NCBI RefSeq assembly: GCF_000336635.1
Contig: NZ_AOLY01000042.1
Span: 225,136 to 289,135, forward strand
DNA from: Haloarcula japonica DSM 6131
GTDB lineage: Archaea > Halobacteriota > Halobacteria > Halobacteriales > Haloarculaceae
Length of the DNA stretch: 64,000 nt
Direction of reading: 5' to 3'
Below, in pieces: positions 24,757-33,910 of the stretch. A program made the translations under genes and the position numbers. The first letter of the stretch is position 1, and each line of letters starts with the position of its first letter. The notes beneath the pieces are model-generated. The model was given only the letters and a program-made list of their open reading frames with translations, had not been told where the DNA came from and ran no database searches.

Positions 24757-25977
24757 ATGGACGCGCCGACGCTTTCGGACGATGATGAATTTGCTGCCCC
24801 GACGCGGGCGGAACGAAGTAATTCGGTAGCGACAGGTAGTGACCGACCGCTGCTGGCGTTCTTTATTCCGGACCTCTCGGTCGGTGGCGCGGAGCAAGTC
24901 GCAATTACAATCATGAACGGACTGGCGGAGCGCGGGTACGACATTGACCTACTTCTGTCACACGCGAGCGGTGAGCTCCGGTCCGAACTCTCTGAACGAG
25001 TCTCCATCGTCGAATTGCCGCCGTCCAAGACGCCGGCGGTGGGGGTAGCCGCACACCTTCCAGCTCTCGTTTCGTACCTGCACAGACAGAAGCCGGCGGC
25101 GCTGTTCCCACATCTCGAACACCCGAGTATCGTCTGTCTCATCATCAACAGGCTTCTGGACACCGAGACCAACGTAATCCCGACCCAACACTCGGCGTTC
25201 GGACACGAGGTCGAAGCGACATCGAAAGACCGAATTGTCGAACGAATCGTGCCGCACCTCTACCCCGCATCGGACCGGATAATCAGCGTTTCAGAGGGTG
25301 TCGCCGACAGCCTCATCGAACAAACGCCCGTCGACAGAGACGACGTGTCCGTACTGCACAACCCTGTAGACGTCGAGCGGATCCGCGAGCGTGCCAGTAA
25401 ACCGGTCGACCATAGGTGGGTGGAAGACAGCGACCGGGACGTGGTCTTGTTCGTCGGGCGACATGCGGGACAGAAGAACCTAGACGGATGGGTCCGTGCA
25501 TTCGAGCGAGTCGTCGATAACAACCCAAACGCACGCGCGATAATCGCAGGCAAGGGGCAGTGCCGGGATGACGTTATGGCGACAGTCGAGCGACGCGGGC
25601 TCTCCGATGTGGTATCTCTGCCTGGATATGTCGATAATCCATACCGGTACATGGCCAAGGCCGATACCTTTCTCCTCTCTTCACGGTACGAGGGGCTACC
25701 GACGGTCCTGATTGAATGTCTGTCTGTCGGCTGTCCGGTCGTGTCGACGGACTGTCCGAGTGGGCCTCGCGAAATCCTCTCAAACGGGGAATACGGGGCA
25801 CTGGTTCCTGTTGGTGACGTGGATGGATTGGCCGACGCAGTCTGTGACACCCTCGCCGACCCACCCGATCCGGACCGACTGCGGTCCCGTGCCGACGATT
25901 TCTCGCTACAGCCCGTATTCGACGAGTACGAGCAGTTCCTTGACGAACATGTCTTTGCGGCCGCGACCGGTCGCTAG
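24757..25977 (+). CDS. Glycosyltransferase family 4 (GT-B)
   Basis: 406 residues. The first Rossmann domain starts at LLAFFIPDLSVGGAEQVAITIMN near residue 30, with the family GGAE motif. The donor-binding domain holds VLFVGRHAGQKNLDGWVRA, AGKGQCRDDVM and the E-x7-E region YEGLPTVLIECLSVGCPVV. Such enzymes use a nucleotide-sugar or lipid-sugar donor with retention of configuration. Its stop overlaps the stop of the convergent GT4 gene by four bases. Confidence 0.85.
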   Translation: MDAPTLSDDDEFAAPTRAERSNSVATGSDRPLLAFFIPDLSVGGAEQVAITIMNGLAERGYDIDLLLSHASGELRSELSERVSIVELPPSKTPAVGVAAHLPALVSYLHRQKPAALFPHLEHPSIVCLIINRLLDTETNVIPTQHSAFGHEVEATSKDRIVERIVPHLYPASDRIISVSEGVADSLIEQTPVDRDDVSVLHNPVDVERIRERASKPVDHRWVEDSDRDVVLFVGRHAGQKNLDGWVRAFERVVDNNPNARAIIAGKGQCRDDVMATVERRGLSDVVSLPGYVDNPYRYMAKADTFLLSSRYEGLPTVLIECLSVGCPVVSTDCPSGPREILSNGEYGALVPVGDVDGLADAVCDTLADPPDPDRLRSRADDFSLQPVFDEYEQFLDEHVFAAATGR

Positions 25978-27191
25978 TTCAGTACTTCACCCGCCGGGAG
26001 TTCGCCATCGGCGATGATCGCTTCGTGGAGGGTCGACAGTCGTTGTCCGTGTGCTTCCCAGGTCCAGCCCTTCGAGACCAGCCGTGCCTTACCGTTTGCA
26101 CCCAGTCGCTCTCGTTTTCCGCGGTCGTCGATCAGACTGTTCAGGGCAGTGGCGAGCGCATCAGGGTCCCTTGCCGGAATCAGGAGGCCCGTCTCACCGT
26201 CTTCGACCTGCTCTGGAATGCCGGACACGGCGGAGGCGACGACTGCGGTCTCACTGGCCATCGATTCGTAGATCGTGTTCGGTCGGCCCTCGGCGTGGCT
26301 GGGAAGCATGAAGATATCGGCGGCGGCGAACCACCGGCGGAGACCGAGCGGCGGGACCTCCCAGAGCACTCGGTAGTTGTCGTGATGGCTAGCTTTGAGA
26401 GCGCTGATGAGGTCCGTGCGGAGGTCGCCGTAATGGCCGACGAAAACGAAGGCCACGTCGTCACCACGGATGTCATCCAGAGCCTCGCATATCTCGGTAA
26501 TGCCTTTCCTTTCGGTATACCCACCGCAGAACATGATGACAGTGGTATCCCGGTCGATTCCCAGTTCCTGTCGAATCGCCCGCTCGTTATCCGTCGGATA
26601 CCGCGATGGGTCCGCCCCGTTCGGGAGTACGGTCGCTTTCGGTGTGTCGGTGATGTCATTGGCGATGCGGGCGAGTGACTCGCTGACGCAGAAAACCCCG
26701 TCAGCGTACTCGAGGGTTTCTCTGATTTTTCTCCGGCTTATCTGTGAGAGATCGTAGAAGTTGTTCAGAATCTTCCCGCGGCCCATCACCGTTAGCGGGA
26801 GATCGTTGCTTCGGCAGTACGATGCCAACCCGTATCCGTCGTAGTGGATGTGGCCGGCGTGACAGATGTCCGGCGTCTCGAAGTGTGCCGAGATGTACCC
26901 AGGAAGCATGTCCGCGAACGACCGGGACGAGAGTGTGTACTTGAACAGTTTTTGCGGTAGCAGGTAGAGGAATCTGGGATAGTGGACCTCGTGGGAGCCG
27001 TAGTCGTGCCGGCTCGGGATTTCGCCGAACTCCGAGTAGGGGCCAACAGGAGGCGCTCTCGGACGCGGGGTGACGACGTCGACCTCGGTTTCTGTTCTAC
27101 TGAGTGCCCTGATGGAGCGAAAATTGAACAGCCCCATATACGGGTTGAACGGGTCCGGATGGTTCATCGCGCTTACGACCGCACGGTACAT
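25974..27191 (-). CDS. Glycosyltransferase family 4 (GT-B)
   Basis: 405 residues. The N-terminal half contains HAGHIHYDGYGLASYC and the ending YADGVFCVSESLARI. The C-terminal half shows VIMFCGGYTERKGI, ALDDIRGDDVAFVFVG, and the donor site SHAEGRPNTIYESMASETAVV with two Glu seven apart. The start at 27191 (MYRAVVSAMNHP) matches the family beginning; the 35 codons upstream are rich in Arg and Cys and look like leader sequence. It is convergent with the previous GT4 and divergent from the sulfatase-like gene. Confidence 0.83.
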   Translation of the reverse strand: MYRAVVSAMNHPDPFNPYMGLFNFRSIRALSRTETEVDVVTPRPRAPPVGPYSEFGEIPSRHDYGSHEVHYPRFLYLLPQKLFKYTLSSRSFADMLPGYISAHFETPDICHAGHIHYDGYGLASYCRSNDLPLTVMGRGKILNNFYDLSQISRRKIRETLEYADGVFCVSESLARIANDITDTPKATVLPNGADPSRYPTDNERAIRQELGIDRDTTVIMFCGGYTERKGITEICEALDDIRGDDVAFVFVGHYGDLRTDLISALKASHHDNYRVLWEVPPLGLRRWFAAADIFMLPSHAEGRPNTIYESMASETAVVASAVSGIPEQVEDGETGLLIPARDPDALATALNSLIDDRGKRERLGANGKARLVSKGWTWEAHGQRLSTLHEAIIADGELPAGEVLN

Positions 27192-27375
27192 GGAGGATAG
27201 GTGGCAGGGTCGGTCATTAAGTATGCATCTAATACTGAATGGCCTACTTGCCGCCCGACACCGTCGAATCCAGCCAGTTGGAGTATATGTTCGCATACGC
27301 CACTGGGAGACGATAAGACGCGGTATGCTTCGTAGCTGGTAGTCGGTTGACGGATTCGGGGGGTTCCGGGTAGAA

Positions 27376-27384
27376 GATATATAA
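27376..27384 (+). promoter_or_regulatory. TATA box of the sulfatase-like gene
   Basis: GATATATAA about 30 bases upstream of the GTG at 27414. This spacing fits a leaderless transcript and supports the GTG as the true start. Confidence 0.5.
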
Positions 27385-27413
27385 CTATACGATTCTCTCC
27401 AGATGTCAATGCC

Positions 27414-28406
27414 GTGAAGACTAATATACGTGATTGGCTGCGAACTCTGGCGGGAGGCCAGGTTGATGGGGGTGAGGCGGGGCTCCGGTATTTTTTAGGC
27501 GGAGCTTACAACGGTATTTATTTCTCACTGACGACGCAACGCCCGCTCGGCACGAACGTCTACGACAGGGAGTGGGATTTGCTTATTGTACTGGACGCTT
27601 GCCGGGTAGACGCGCTGCGGGAAGTCGCGCCCGAGTTCGAGTTCATCGACACGGTAGATAGCGTCTGGTCCACGGGGAGTTCATCACACGAGTGGCTGTG
27701 TAAGACGTTTACCGAGGAACACGCCGATGAGATATCTGAGACGGTGTATCTCTCTACGAACCCGCACACTCAGCCGACCTTCGAAGACAGCAAACGACCG
27801 CCACGGAAGTACATCACACCGGTCACGTGGGCGGACTGGAACGTGGTTGATGGGAGCCAGTTCAAACTCCTGAAACAGTTCTCACGTCACCACCGGTACG
27901 AGGAGCACTTTGACACTATCCCGCCGAACGTCGTGACTGACCAGGCGATCTCGGCCGGACGGAGCCTCGACTTCGACCGGATGATACTGCACTACTATCA
28001 GCCACACCGACCGCATGTGGCGGCCGCATACAGAGAACAGCGGGACATCACCGATGCCGAGGACCACCCGTGGGAGGCTATCCAGCGCGGAGAGCTATCT
28101 ACGGAGGACGCCTGGGAGAATTACCTTGATAACCTCCGACTAGTTCTCGGTTCGATACGCCGACTGCTCGACAACGTAGACGCGGAGCGGGTTGCCATCA
28201 CAGCTGACCACGGCGAACTGTTCGGAGAGATGAAACAGTACGGTCACCCTGAGGGGATACCACACCCCCATCTCAAGAAGGTCCCGTGGGCGCTTACGTC
28301 TGCCACTGATAATGAGACGAGCACGCCGCGTTCGGACGTCACAGAGCAGGCGAAACCGTCGAAGGCGGACGTCGAGGACCGCCTGGAACATCTCGGTTAC
28401 ATATAA
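27414..28406 (+). CDS. Sulfatase / alkaline phosphatase superfamily protein
   Basis: 330 residues. The N-terminal metal-binding Asp lies in LLIVLDACRVDALRE near residue 60. A Ser/Thr-rich segment WSTGSSSHEW follows where the nucleophile is expected, and the C-terminal metal site is AITADHGELFGE near 265, followed by HPEGIPHPHLKKVPW. The classical sulfatase C/S-x-P-x-R motif is not seen, so this may be a phosphodiesterase, phosphoglycerol transferase or a transferase of another headgroup. No signal peptide is visible, although a weakly hydrophobic stretch lies near residue 30. Many haloarchaeal glycan loci carry such a gene. The start is a GTG, supported by the TATA box at 27376. Confidence 0.72.
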   Translation: MKTNIRDWLRTLAGGQVDGGEAGLRYFLGGAYNGIYFSLTTQRPLGTNVYDREWDLLIVLDACRVDALREVAPEFEFIDTVDSVWSTGSSSHEWLCKTFTEEHADEISETVYLSTNPHTQPTFEDSKRPPRKYITPVTWADWNVVDGSQFKLLKQFSRHHRYEEHFDTIPPNVVTDQAISAGRSLDFDRMILHYYQPHRPHVAAAYREQRDITDAEDHPWEAIQRGELSTEDAWENYLDNLRLVLGSIRRLLDNVDAERVAITADHGELFGEMKQYGHPEGIPHPHLKKVPWALTSATDNETSTPRSDVTEQAKPSKADVEDRLEHLGYI

Positions 28407-28530
28407 TCTGGTGGTTCTGACTCCCATCGGAACGTCTGTGAGTGATCAGTTGCCGGTAGCAAATACGAACTGGTACGTATATTGTATTCAAGAACATGTA
28501 TCAAACAATCAGATATCTACATAAAGTAAC

Positions 28531-28540
28531 AAGTTATAAT
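28531..28540 (+). promoter_or_regulatory. TATA-like element before the 85-residue frame and beta-helix gene
   Basis: AAGTTATAAT, about 28 bases upstream of the ATG at 28569. Leaderless transcription would start translation at 28569 rather than at the beta-helix gene. Confidence 0.4.
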
Positions 28541-28568
28541 ACCGTACTCGGATCGAAGTCGGTACGGC

Positions 28569-28826
28569 ATGTTAAGACCGAATTACTTTGATAAGGAGAA
28601 TGCTACTGGAGCGAGGAGTCAGGACGAAACAGAACACCGAGATCTGTGCAAGAGCGACTCTCTTGTTCCGATAACGGTAGTTAGGAATCAGTTTACTGCG
28701 TCTGAAGCAACAACTGCAAGCACAAGTCTGCGTGCTACCCTCGAAGAGAACGCAGCCACCACTAAGGGGCGAAAATATACGAATTCCAACACGTTCGACG
28801 GGAGTCGTCAGGGAGTAGTCCAATGA
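28569..28826 (+). CDS. Unknown 85-residue protein translationally coupled to the beta-helix protein
   Basis: Polar, Thr/Glu/Arg-rich product without signal peptide or membrane segment; no family recognised. Its TGA overlaps the ATG of the next gene in ATGA, and the TATA-like element at 28531 suits a leaderless start here. The codon and base use is more A+T-rich than the neighbours. It may be a real small protein, a leader frame controlling the beta-helix gene, or the remains of a signal-bearing N-terminus lost by rearrangement, since the beta-helix protein that follows has none. Confidence 0.4.
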   Translation: MLRPNYFDKENATGARSQDETEHRDLCKSDSLVPITVVRNQFTASEATTASTSLRATLEENAATTKGRKYTNSNTFDGSRQGVVQ

Positions 28827-31687
28827 CGAGACCAGCCTATGTTCCCGACAGCGCCGAAGACATAACCAACCACGGTATAGGGAGCGACCACAACCCCAGC
28901 GACCCGGACCTCGCGTCTGCGCGAGAGGTGCTGAACGCGATTCACAGTGCGATGGAGGCCGCCGGGCCGAACGGGTCTATTTTCGTTCCGGCAGGCACCT
29001 ACTACTTCGGCAGTGAGGATGTCTACAGTCTGATAGAGATGGGCGGCAGCCAGCCGCGAGGTATCTCGGTGTACGGCGAGGGGCCCGACACGTCTACGCT
29101 CGCAGTGACCGAACACATGGACCCATCGGTCATCTCGAACCAGACGGCGTTTATCTACGACGGAGATGCGGACCACGGTGAAGTCGAGATCCGCGGGCTA
29201 ACGCTTGACGTAAACGCCCCCAATCTGGGCGATCTCAATCGGCACAACGGCGGCGCGGACGGGTTTTCCCTCGCCGGTAATTCCCTTTCGTTCTCGCTAT
29301 ACAACGTCCGAATTACCGACACGTACACGCGGGGCATCAGGTGTCGGCAGTACCTCTCTTCTGCGAGGTACTGCACCCTTGAGCGGATCGGTATCGAGTA
29401 CCACAAGGACAGCGGGTCGAACACCCACCCGTTCGACTCACTCCAGACGCCGAGGGGCAGCACCACCGTCATCGAAAACTGTAAAATAAAGAACTGTCCG
29501 GGAAGCGCAATAAACATCCGCTACAACGACGGAACGTATCGGATCAGAAACGTGTACGCTGCCGGCACGGGCAGCCAGTTCCTCAAACTGTCGGCCGGAG
29601 AGACGGTCGAACTGCGACGCATTAACCACACAGCGTACACGTCGGAACTGGCATCACTCCTCCCGGATGAACCGAACGACGGGTTCCTCGGTCGGCATTT
29701 CATCCAGAGCCTGGGCGACCGCGGGGACACCAACGTGACGCTGGATATGGAGCAGGTATCGACGAAGAACCACACGTCGTATGCGTTTCAGGTGCGTGAT
29801 ACAGTGGGAGGCCCATCAGATATCACTTGGATCGGCGACAGAATCGCCTTCGCCGGTTCGAATATGTACAACGACAACGAAGTCATCCGCGACCGACAGG
29901 GGGTCGCGTTCAGGAACATCGATGTGGGCGAGATGTCGGTCCACGACACCGATGCGAAGGTGTTCGAGACCGAAGACTCAGACGGGTCCATTGCTACGGT
30001 CTCGACGGGCAACGTCGGCGGCCTCGGAAACACGGGTGGCATCGACGTCGGCAACCATCTGTCGGGCGGAAGTCCGCTGAACGTGGACGTTCCGGCCGAA
30101 AGCGAGGTCGGGGCGAAGACGCAGAGCAGCACCGAGGAAGAGACGACCCAGACCACAACGGAGGAGTCACAGACCAGCCTCCCGGACTGGACGCCGCGGT
30201 GGAACGGCGACCCATCGAACTGGTCGGTCGTTTCGGGCGATTCCAATACCGGCAACGCGTACGTCGAGTTCAGCGCTAGCTCGGCCGACTCACACGCGAT
30301 GTCTTGGGACGACGTCGGCGAGCACGCCGACACCGAGGTGCTCGGACTGGTTCGCGTCGGGTCGGCGAGCACTGGCAGTGACGGCTGGGGCCGCCTTATC
30401 GGGCGCGGCGGCGTCGACGCCAGCGGGAACATGGTCGGCTACTCGACGTGGTTCGTCCAATCTGACAGTGACATCAAGCTCCGCGTCGAGAAAGACTTCG
30501 GCGGATCACAGACCACACTGGCCGAAACCACAGCTGCGTCCAACCCGCTTGAGGAGTGGAGCTATCTTCGGCTTCGCATCGAGGGCACGTCCGTGAAAGC
30601 CAAGAACTGGAGCTATGGCTCCACAGAGCCCGACTCGTGGGACATTGAGGTCACCGACGGAGACGTCACCGACCCTGGATGGACCGGAATCGGGTCCTGG
30701 TCGGGCGACGCGCAACTGTTCGACTTCTTCAGCGTCGGGACGAACGGCGAACCGGCGCGGCTCGACGACGCCAGACCCGAGATAACGTGGCGACAACCGC
30801 TTGCCGAGGAGACCGTCGACGGGACGGTCACGCTGCAAATCAGTGCAATCGACGCCGAAGACGCCGCCGGCTCCCCAAGCGTCGAGTACCGCGTCGACGG
30901 TGACGCCTGGTCGACCGCGTCGTACAATTCGAACACGGGGTACTACGAGGACTCCTGGGACACCACCTCGCTGTCGGATGGCACCCACACGCTCGATGCC
31001 AGAGTGGCCGATTCGGCCGGAAACACGGATTCGAGCAGCATCACGGTCACTACTGACAACAGCGGGTCCGGTCCCGCCGTCGACACCCTTTCGCTTTCGG
31101 AAATCGAGACAGACACTACGGACGCAGCCTTCGCGATCGACTGGGGCGTCAGCGACCCTGATGGCGACCTCTCGACCGTCGACGTGGGCCTGTACGATGA
31201 AACTGATAACGCACAGGAAGACACCGCCACCGTCGACGTCTCCGGTGGTTCTGCGACTGGTACGACCGAACTGACGGCGAGCGGCGATGGCGGCTCCGGT
31301 AACGAGTACACCGTCGTGCTGACCGCGACCGACACTAGCGGGAACGGCACATCCGCGACCGCGACGGTGTCAGCAGCGACGGACGGCGCGAAACCGCAGA
31401 TCGGTCGGTTCAGCGTTTCCGAGTCCCAGCAGGGCGACGACAGAGCCGATATCACTGTTGTGTGGGATGTGTACAGCAGCGACAGCGATCTCCAGTCGGT
31501 TACCATCGATGTCGCCGACTCGAACGCCACAGTAGAGAACGTTCAGTGGGATATCAGCGGGAACGCGGCTTCGGACATCGACATGTTCAGTATCGACCAG
31601 GCGAACACGAGCAACTACGATGTCGCGCTCACAGTCGTCGACAGTAACGGAGAATCCATCTCTGCCACCAAGTCTGTGAGCGTCTGA
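28823..31687 (+). CDS. Right-handed beta-helix protein with concanavalin-like and Ig-like domains, no signal peptide
   Basis: 954 residues. Residues 1 to about 415 form a pectate-lyase-like beta-helix, with FVPAGTYYFGSED near 55 and repeats rich in N, G and hydrophobic residues. A Thr/Glu linker (about 420-450) leads to a laminin-G/concanavalin-like domain (about 455-655, WTPRWNGDPSNWSVVSG), an Ig-like domain (about 655-755, YRVDGDAWSTASY, SLSDGTHTLDARVADSAGN), and two further Ig-like repeats to the end. Such proteins bind or cleave polysaccharides at the cell surface. Yet the start MTRPAYVP falls exactly at the beta-helix and no Tat or Sec signal precedes it, unlike its paralogue at 33911. 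Substrate and catalytic residues are not identified. Confidence 0.75.
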   Translation: MTRPAYVPDSAEDITNHGIGSDHNPSDPDLASAREVLNAIHSAMEAAGPNGSIFVPAGTYYFGSEDVYSLIEMGGSQPRGISVYGEGPDTSTLAVTEHMDPSVISNQTAFIYDGDADHGEVEIRGLTLDVNAPNLGDLNRHNGGADGFSLAGNSLSFSLYNVRITDTYTRGIRCRQYLSSARYCTLERIGIEYHKDSGSNTHPFDSLQTPRGSTTVIENCKIKNCPGSAINIRYNDGTYRIRNVYAAGTGSQFLKLSAGETVELRRINHTAYTSELASLLPDEPNDGFLGRHFIQSLGDRGDTNVTLDMEQVSTKNHTSYAFQVRDTVGGPSDITWIGDRIAFAGSNMYNDNEVIRDRQGVAFRNIDVGEMSVHDTDAKVFETEDSDGSIATVSTGNVGGLGNTGGIDVGNHLSGGSPLNVDVPAESEVGAKTQSSTEEETTQTTTEESQTSLPDWTPRWNGDPSNWSVVSGDSNTGNAYVEFSASSADSHAMSWDDVGEHADTEVLGLVRVGSASTGSDGWGRLIGRGGVDASGNMVGYSTWFVQSDSDIKLRVEKDFGGSQTTLAETTAASNPLEEWSYLRLRIEGTSVKAKNWSYGSTEPDSWDIEVTDGDVTDPGWTGIGSWSGDAQLFDFFSVGTNGEPARLDDARPEITWRQPLAEETVDGTVTLQISAIDAEDAAGSPSVEYRVDGDAWSTASYNSNTGYYEDSWDTTSLSDGTHTLDARVADSAGNTDSSSITVTTDNSGSGPAVDTLSLSEIETDTTDAAFAIDWGVSDPDGDLSTVDVGLYDETDNAQEDTATVDVSGGSATGTTELTASGDGGSGNEYTVVLTATDTSGNGTSATATVSAATDGAKPQIGRFSVSESQQGDDRADITVVWDVYSSDSDLQSVTIDVADSNATVENVQWDISGNAASDIDMFSIDQANTSNYDVALTVVDSNGESISATKSVSV

Positions 31688-31954
31688 GAGTCCGAAAGCG
31701 CCGTTCTCTCTGCCAATTCCAACCGACGAATTCCTGCGATTCCTGCGGTCCACGTCTTTTGTATTGTATCCGTCTGAATAGCGTGGGGAATCAGCGGCGA
31801 CAGTGTTCGCGGACTCACAGGGTGTTAGGAGCGTACTAACAATGATATCGACTAGTCTACGGATGTAGTACGAATGACGGGGGCGCTCTGGGAATGTACC
31901 GGACTGGGCTGTACGAACACCGTGCGATTGAGCAATGTCTGTAGGTAAGCATCC

Positions 31955-33760
31955 ATGAGCGAAGGCTCAGCGCGTGCTTGGTTCGCTCATTCTCGGGCGT
32001 CGGGGACTATCGCGGCCGTCGGCGTCCTGCTGCTCGTGGTCTCGACAGCGATTGTGTTGACAACGCCACCGGCCGCCGAGTACGAGATATCGCTTTACGA
32101 ATCGTATCCTGCCCCGTTCTGGGGCTGCGTCGTCGGGTCGCTGTTCGCCGGTGCGTTATTGATATTCGGGAGTATCGGACACCCGGACGAACGGTCCTGG
32201 GTCTTCGGCACCGTGCTGATGTTGGCGACCGACGCGCTGTTGCTGTTGATGCCGCTCATACGGGGCTACGTCATGTACGGAGACGCCGACCCGCTGACGC
32301 ATCTGGGATACGTACAGGACATCGCCAACACCGGTACCACTGGGGCGAACATCTACCCGCTCGCGCACCTGCTTGTGTTTGCCACCGCCGACGCGACCGG
32401 GCTTGAAACAATGACGCTAGCGATGCTGATACCGGCGGTTTTCTCTGCTGTGTATTTCGGAGGCATGATTTACCTGCTGTTTCAGGTGGCTGATTCCCGG
32501 CGGGGGTTTCTATTGGGGCTGCCCTTCGTCTTGTTACCGATACTCGGTTACAGCCATCTGCTGTTTCGTCCGTTCGACTTCAGCATCCTCCTGATACCGG
32601 TCGTCCTGTATCTGTTCTTCAAGAGTCAACGATATCCGACCCCAGCTATCAGAGCGGCGCTCGTGCTCACGCTCCTGAGTCTCCTCCTGTATCACCCGCT
32701 GACCGCCGTGTTCGTCGCGGGGGTATTTATGCTGTACTACGCCGTGCAATACGTCCCACGAATACGGACGATATATCGGAGTCCGACGAGCAGTTTCGGG
32801 CTGTCGCTTGCGATAATCGTGAGCTGGTACTCCAACTTCCCTGGTGTCATACTGCGGTTCGACACGATCTATCGCGTGCTCTTCGGAACGAGCAGCAGCG
32901 ACGCACCCGTTCAGGCGTACGCCCAGACCGCACAAGAGGGGACGCCGGCCCTGATTGACATCGTTCGGTTCATCACGTTCCGGTTCGGCACAGAGCTGGT
33001 GTTGTTCGTCCTTGGAGGAGGCCTGTTCGGGGTCGTGTTCCTGCTTACTGTCACAGAACGGTACGAACTGGACACGCGGACGACTGTGATGGGGGCGGTC
33101 TTAGGGGTGTTCGGGATTGTCGGACTGTTGTTCCTCCTTCTGGACCTCATCGTCACCCAGGAACGCCCCTGGCAGGTGGCCAAAATCGGTGGAGTGCTCT
33201 TGCTTGGTCCCTTGTTCCACATACTCCGGAGTCGCCACAGGCAGCGCAGTCAATCACTTGTCCGCAGCGTACGGTCGGTTGCCACCGTGACGGTACTGGT
33301 ACTCGTCGTGCTGTCTACGCTCACGCTGTACCCGTCGCCCCTGTCGGGAATGACCAACGATCAGGTCACGGCGATGGAAGTCGAGGGCAGTCAGTGGCTG
33401 ACCGAACACGAGACCGGGAACAAGGAACTGTACCACTTCGACATAGAATATCGTCGGTTCCATCACGCAGAACACGGCGTCAGCGCGGGGTTGCCGTTCT
33501 GGGAGCAGTTCCTCCCTGCGCACTTCAATTACACTACGAACCGGTACTTTGGCCAGAACTACGACAGCGGGAAGTACGTGATGATAAACAGGAAGGGGCG
33601 CATCTTCTATCAGGAGACGTTCCCGGATTATCCACAGCGGTGGAAGTACACCTCGCAGGACTTCCAGCGGTTCAACCGGGATAGAACCGTCGCCCGCTCC
33701 TACGATAACGGCGACCTCAGGATATACTCGGCGAACGGAACCAGAGCAGAGGGAGCATAA
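31955..33760 (+). CDS. Multi-pass membrane protein, probable GT-C-type glycosyltransferase or polysaccharide polymerase
   Basis: 601 residues with about 11-12 membrane helices over residues 15-465, then a 130-residue extracytoplasmic tail. After the third helix, GYVMYGDADPLTHLGYVQDI resembles the first extracytoplasmic loop of GT-C enzymes, where acidic residues and a His-Leu pair bind metal and lipid-linked donor (compare oligosaccharyltransferases and PMT-like enzymes). YPLAHLLVFATAD follows as in those families. I could not place it in a named family. The gene stands between two beta-helix paralogues, inside the glycan locus, so a role in polymerising or transferring a lipid-linked glycan is plausible. 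Confidence 0.6.
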   Translation: MSEGSARAWFAHSRASGTIAAVGVLLLVVSTAIVLTTPPAAEYEISLYESYPAPFWGCVVGSLFAGALLIFGSIGHPDERSWVFGTVLMLATDALLLLMPLIRGYVMYGDADPLTHLGYVQDIANTGTTGANIYPLAHLLVFATADATGLETMTLAMLIPAVFSAVYFGGMIYLLFQVADSRRGFLLGLPFVLLPILGYSHLLFRPFDFSILLIPVVLYLFFKSQRYPTPAIRAALVLTLLSLLLYHPLTAVFVAGVFMLYYAVQYVPRIRTIYRSPTSSFGLSLAIIVSWYSNFPGVILRFDTIYRVLFGTSSSDAPVQAYAQTAQEGTPALIDIVRFITFRFGTELVLFVLGGGLFGVVFLLTVTERYELDTRTTVMGAVLGVFGIVGLLFLLLDLIVTQERPWQVAKIGGVLLLGPLFHILRSRHRQRSQSLVRSVRSVATVTVLVLVVLSTLTLYPSPLSGMTNDQVTAMEVEGSQWLTEHETGNKELYHFDIEYRRFHHAEHGVSAGLPFWEQFLPAHFNYTTNRYFGQNYDSGKYVMINRKGRIFYQETFPDYPQRWKYTSQDFQRFNRDRTVARSYDNGDLRIYSANGTRAEGA

Positions 33761-33910
33761 CGGAGATGGCGAAAGCCACCGGCATAGATGGGAACTCTGC
33801 CGTGGTCGTGTAGTCAACACGTCTTCCTTCGATTGGACCTGTCGAACGGTCGATACGCAATCAACGAATAATGAAACCCGGACGCCGCTGCTTGCTGTTG
33901 AGTCCGACGG

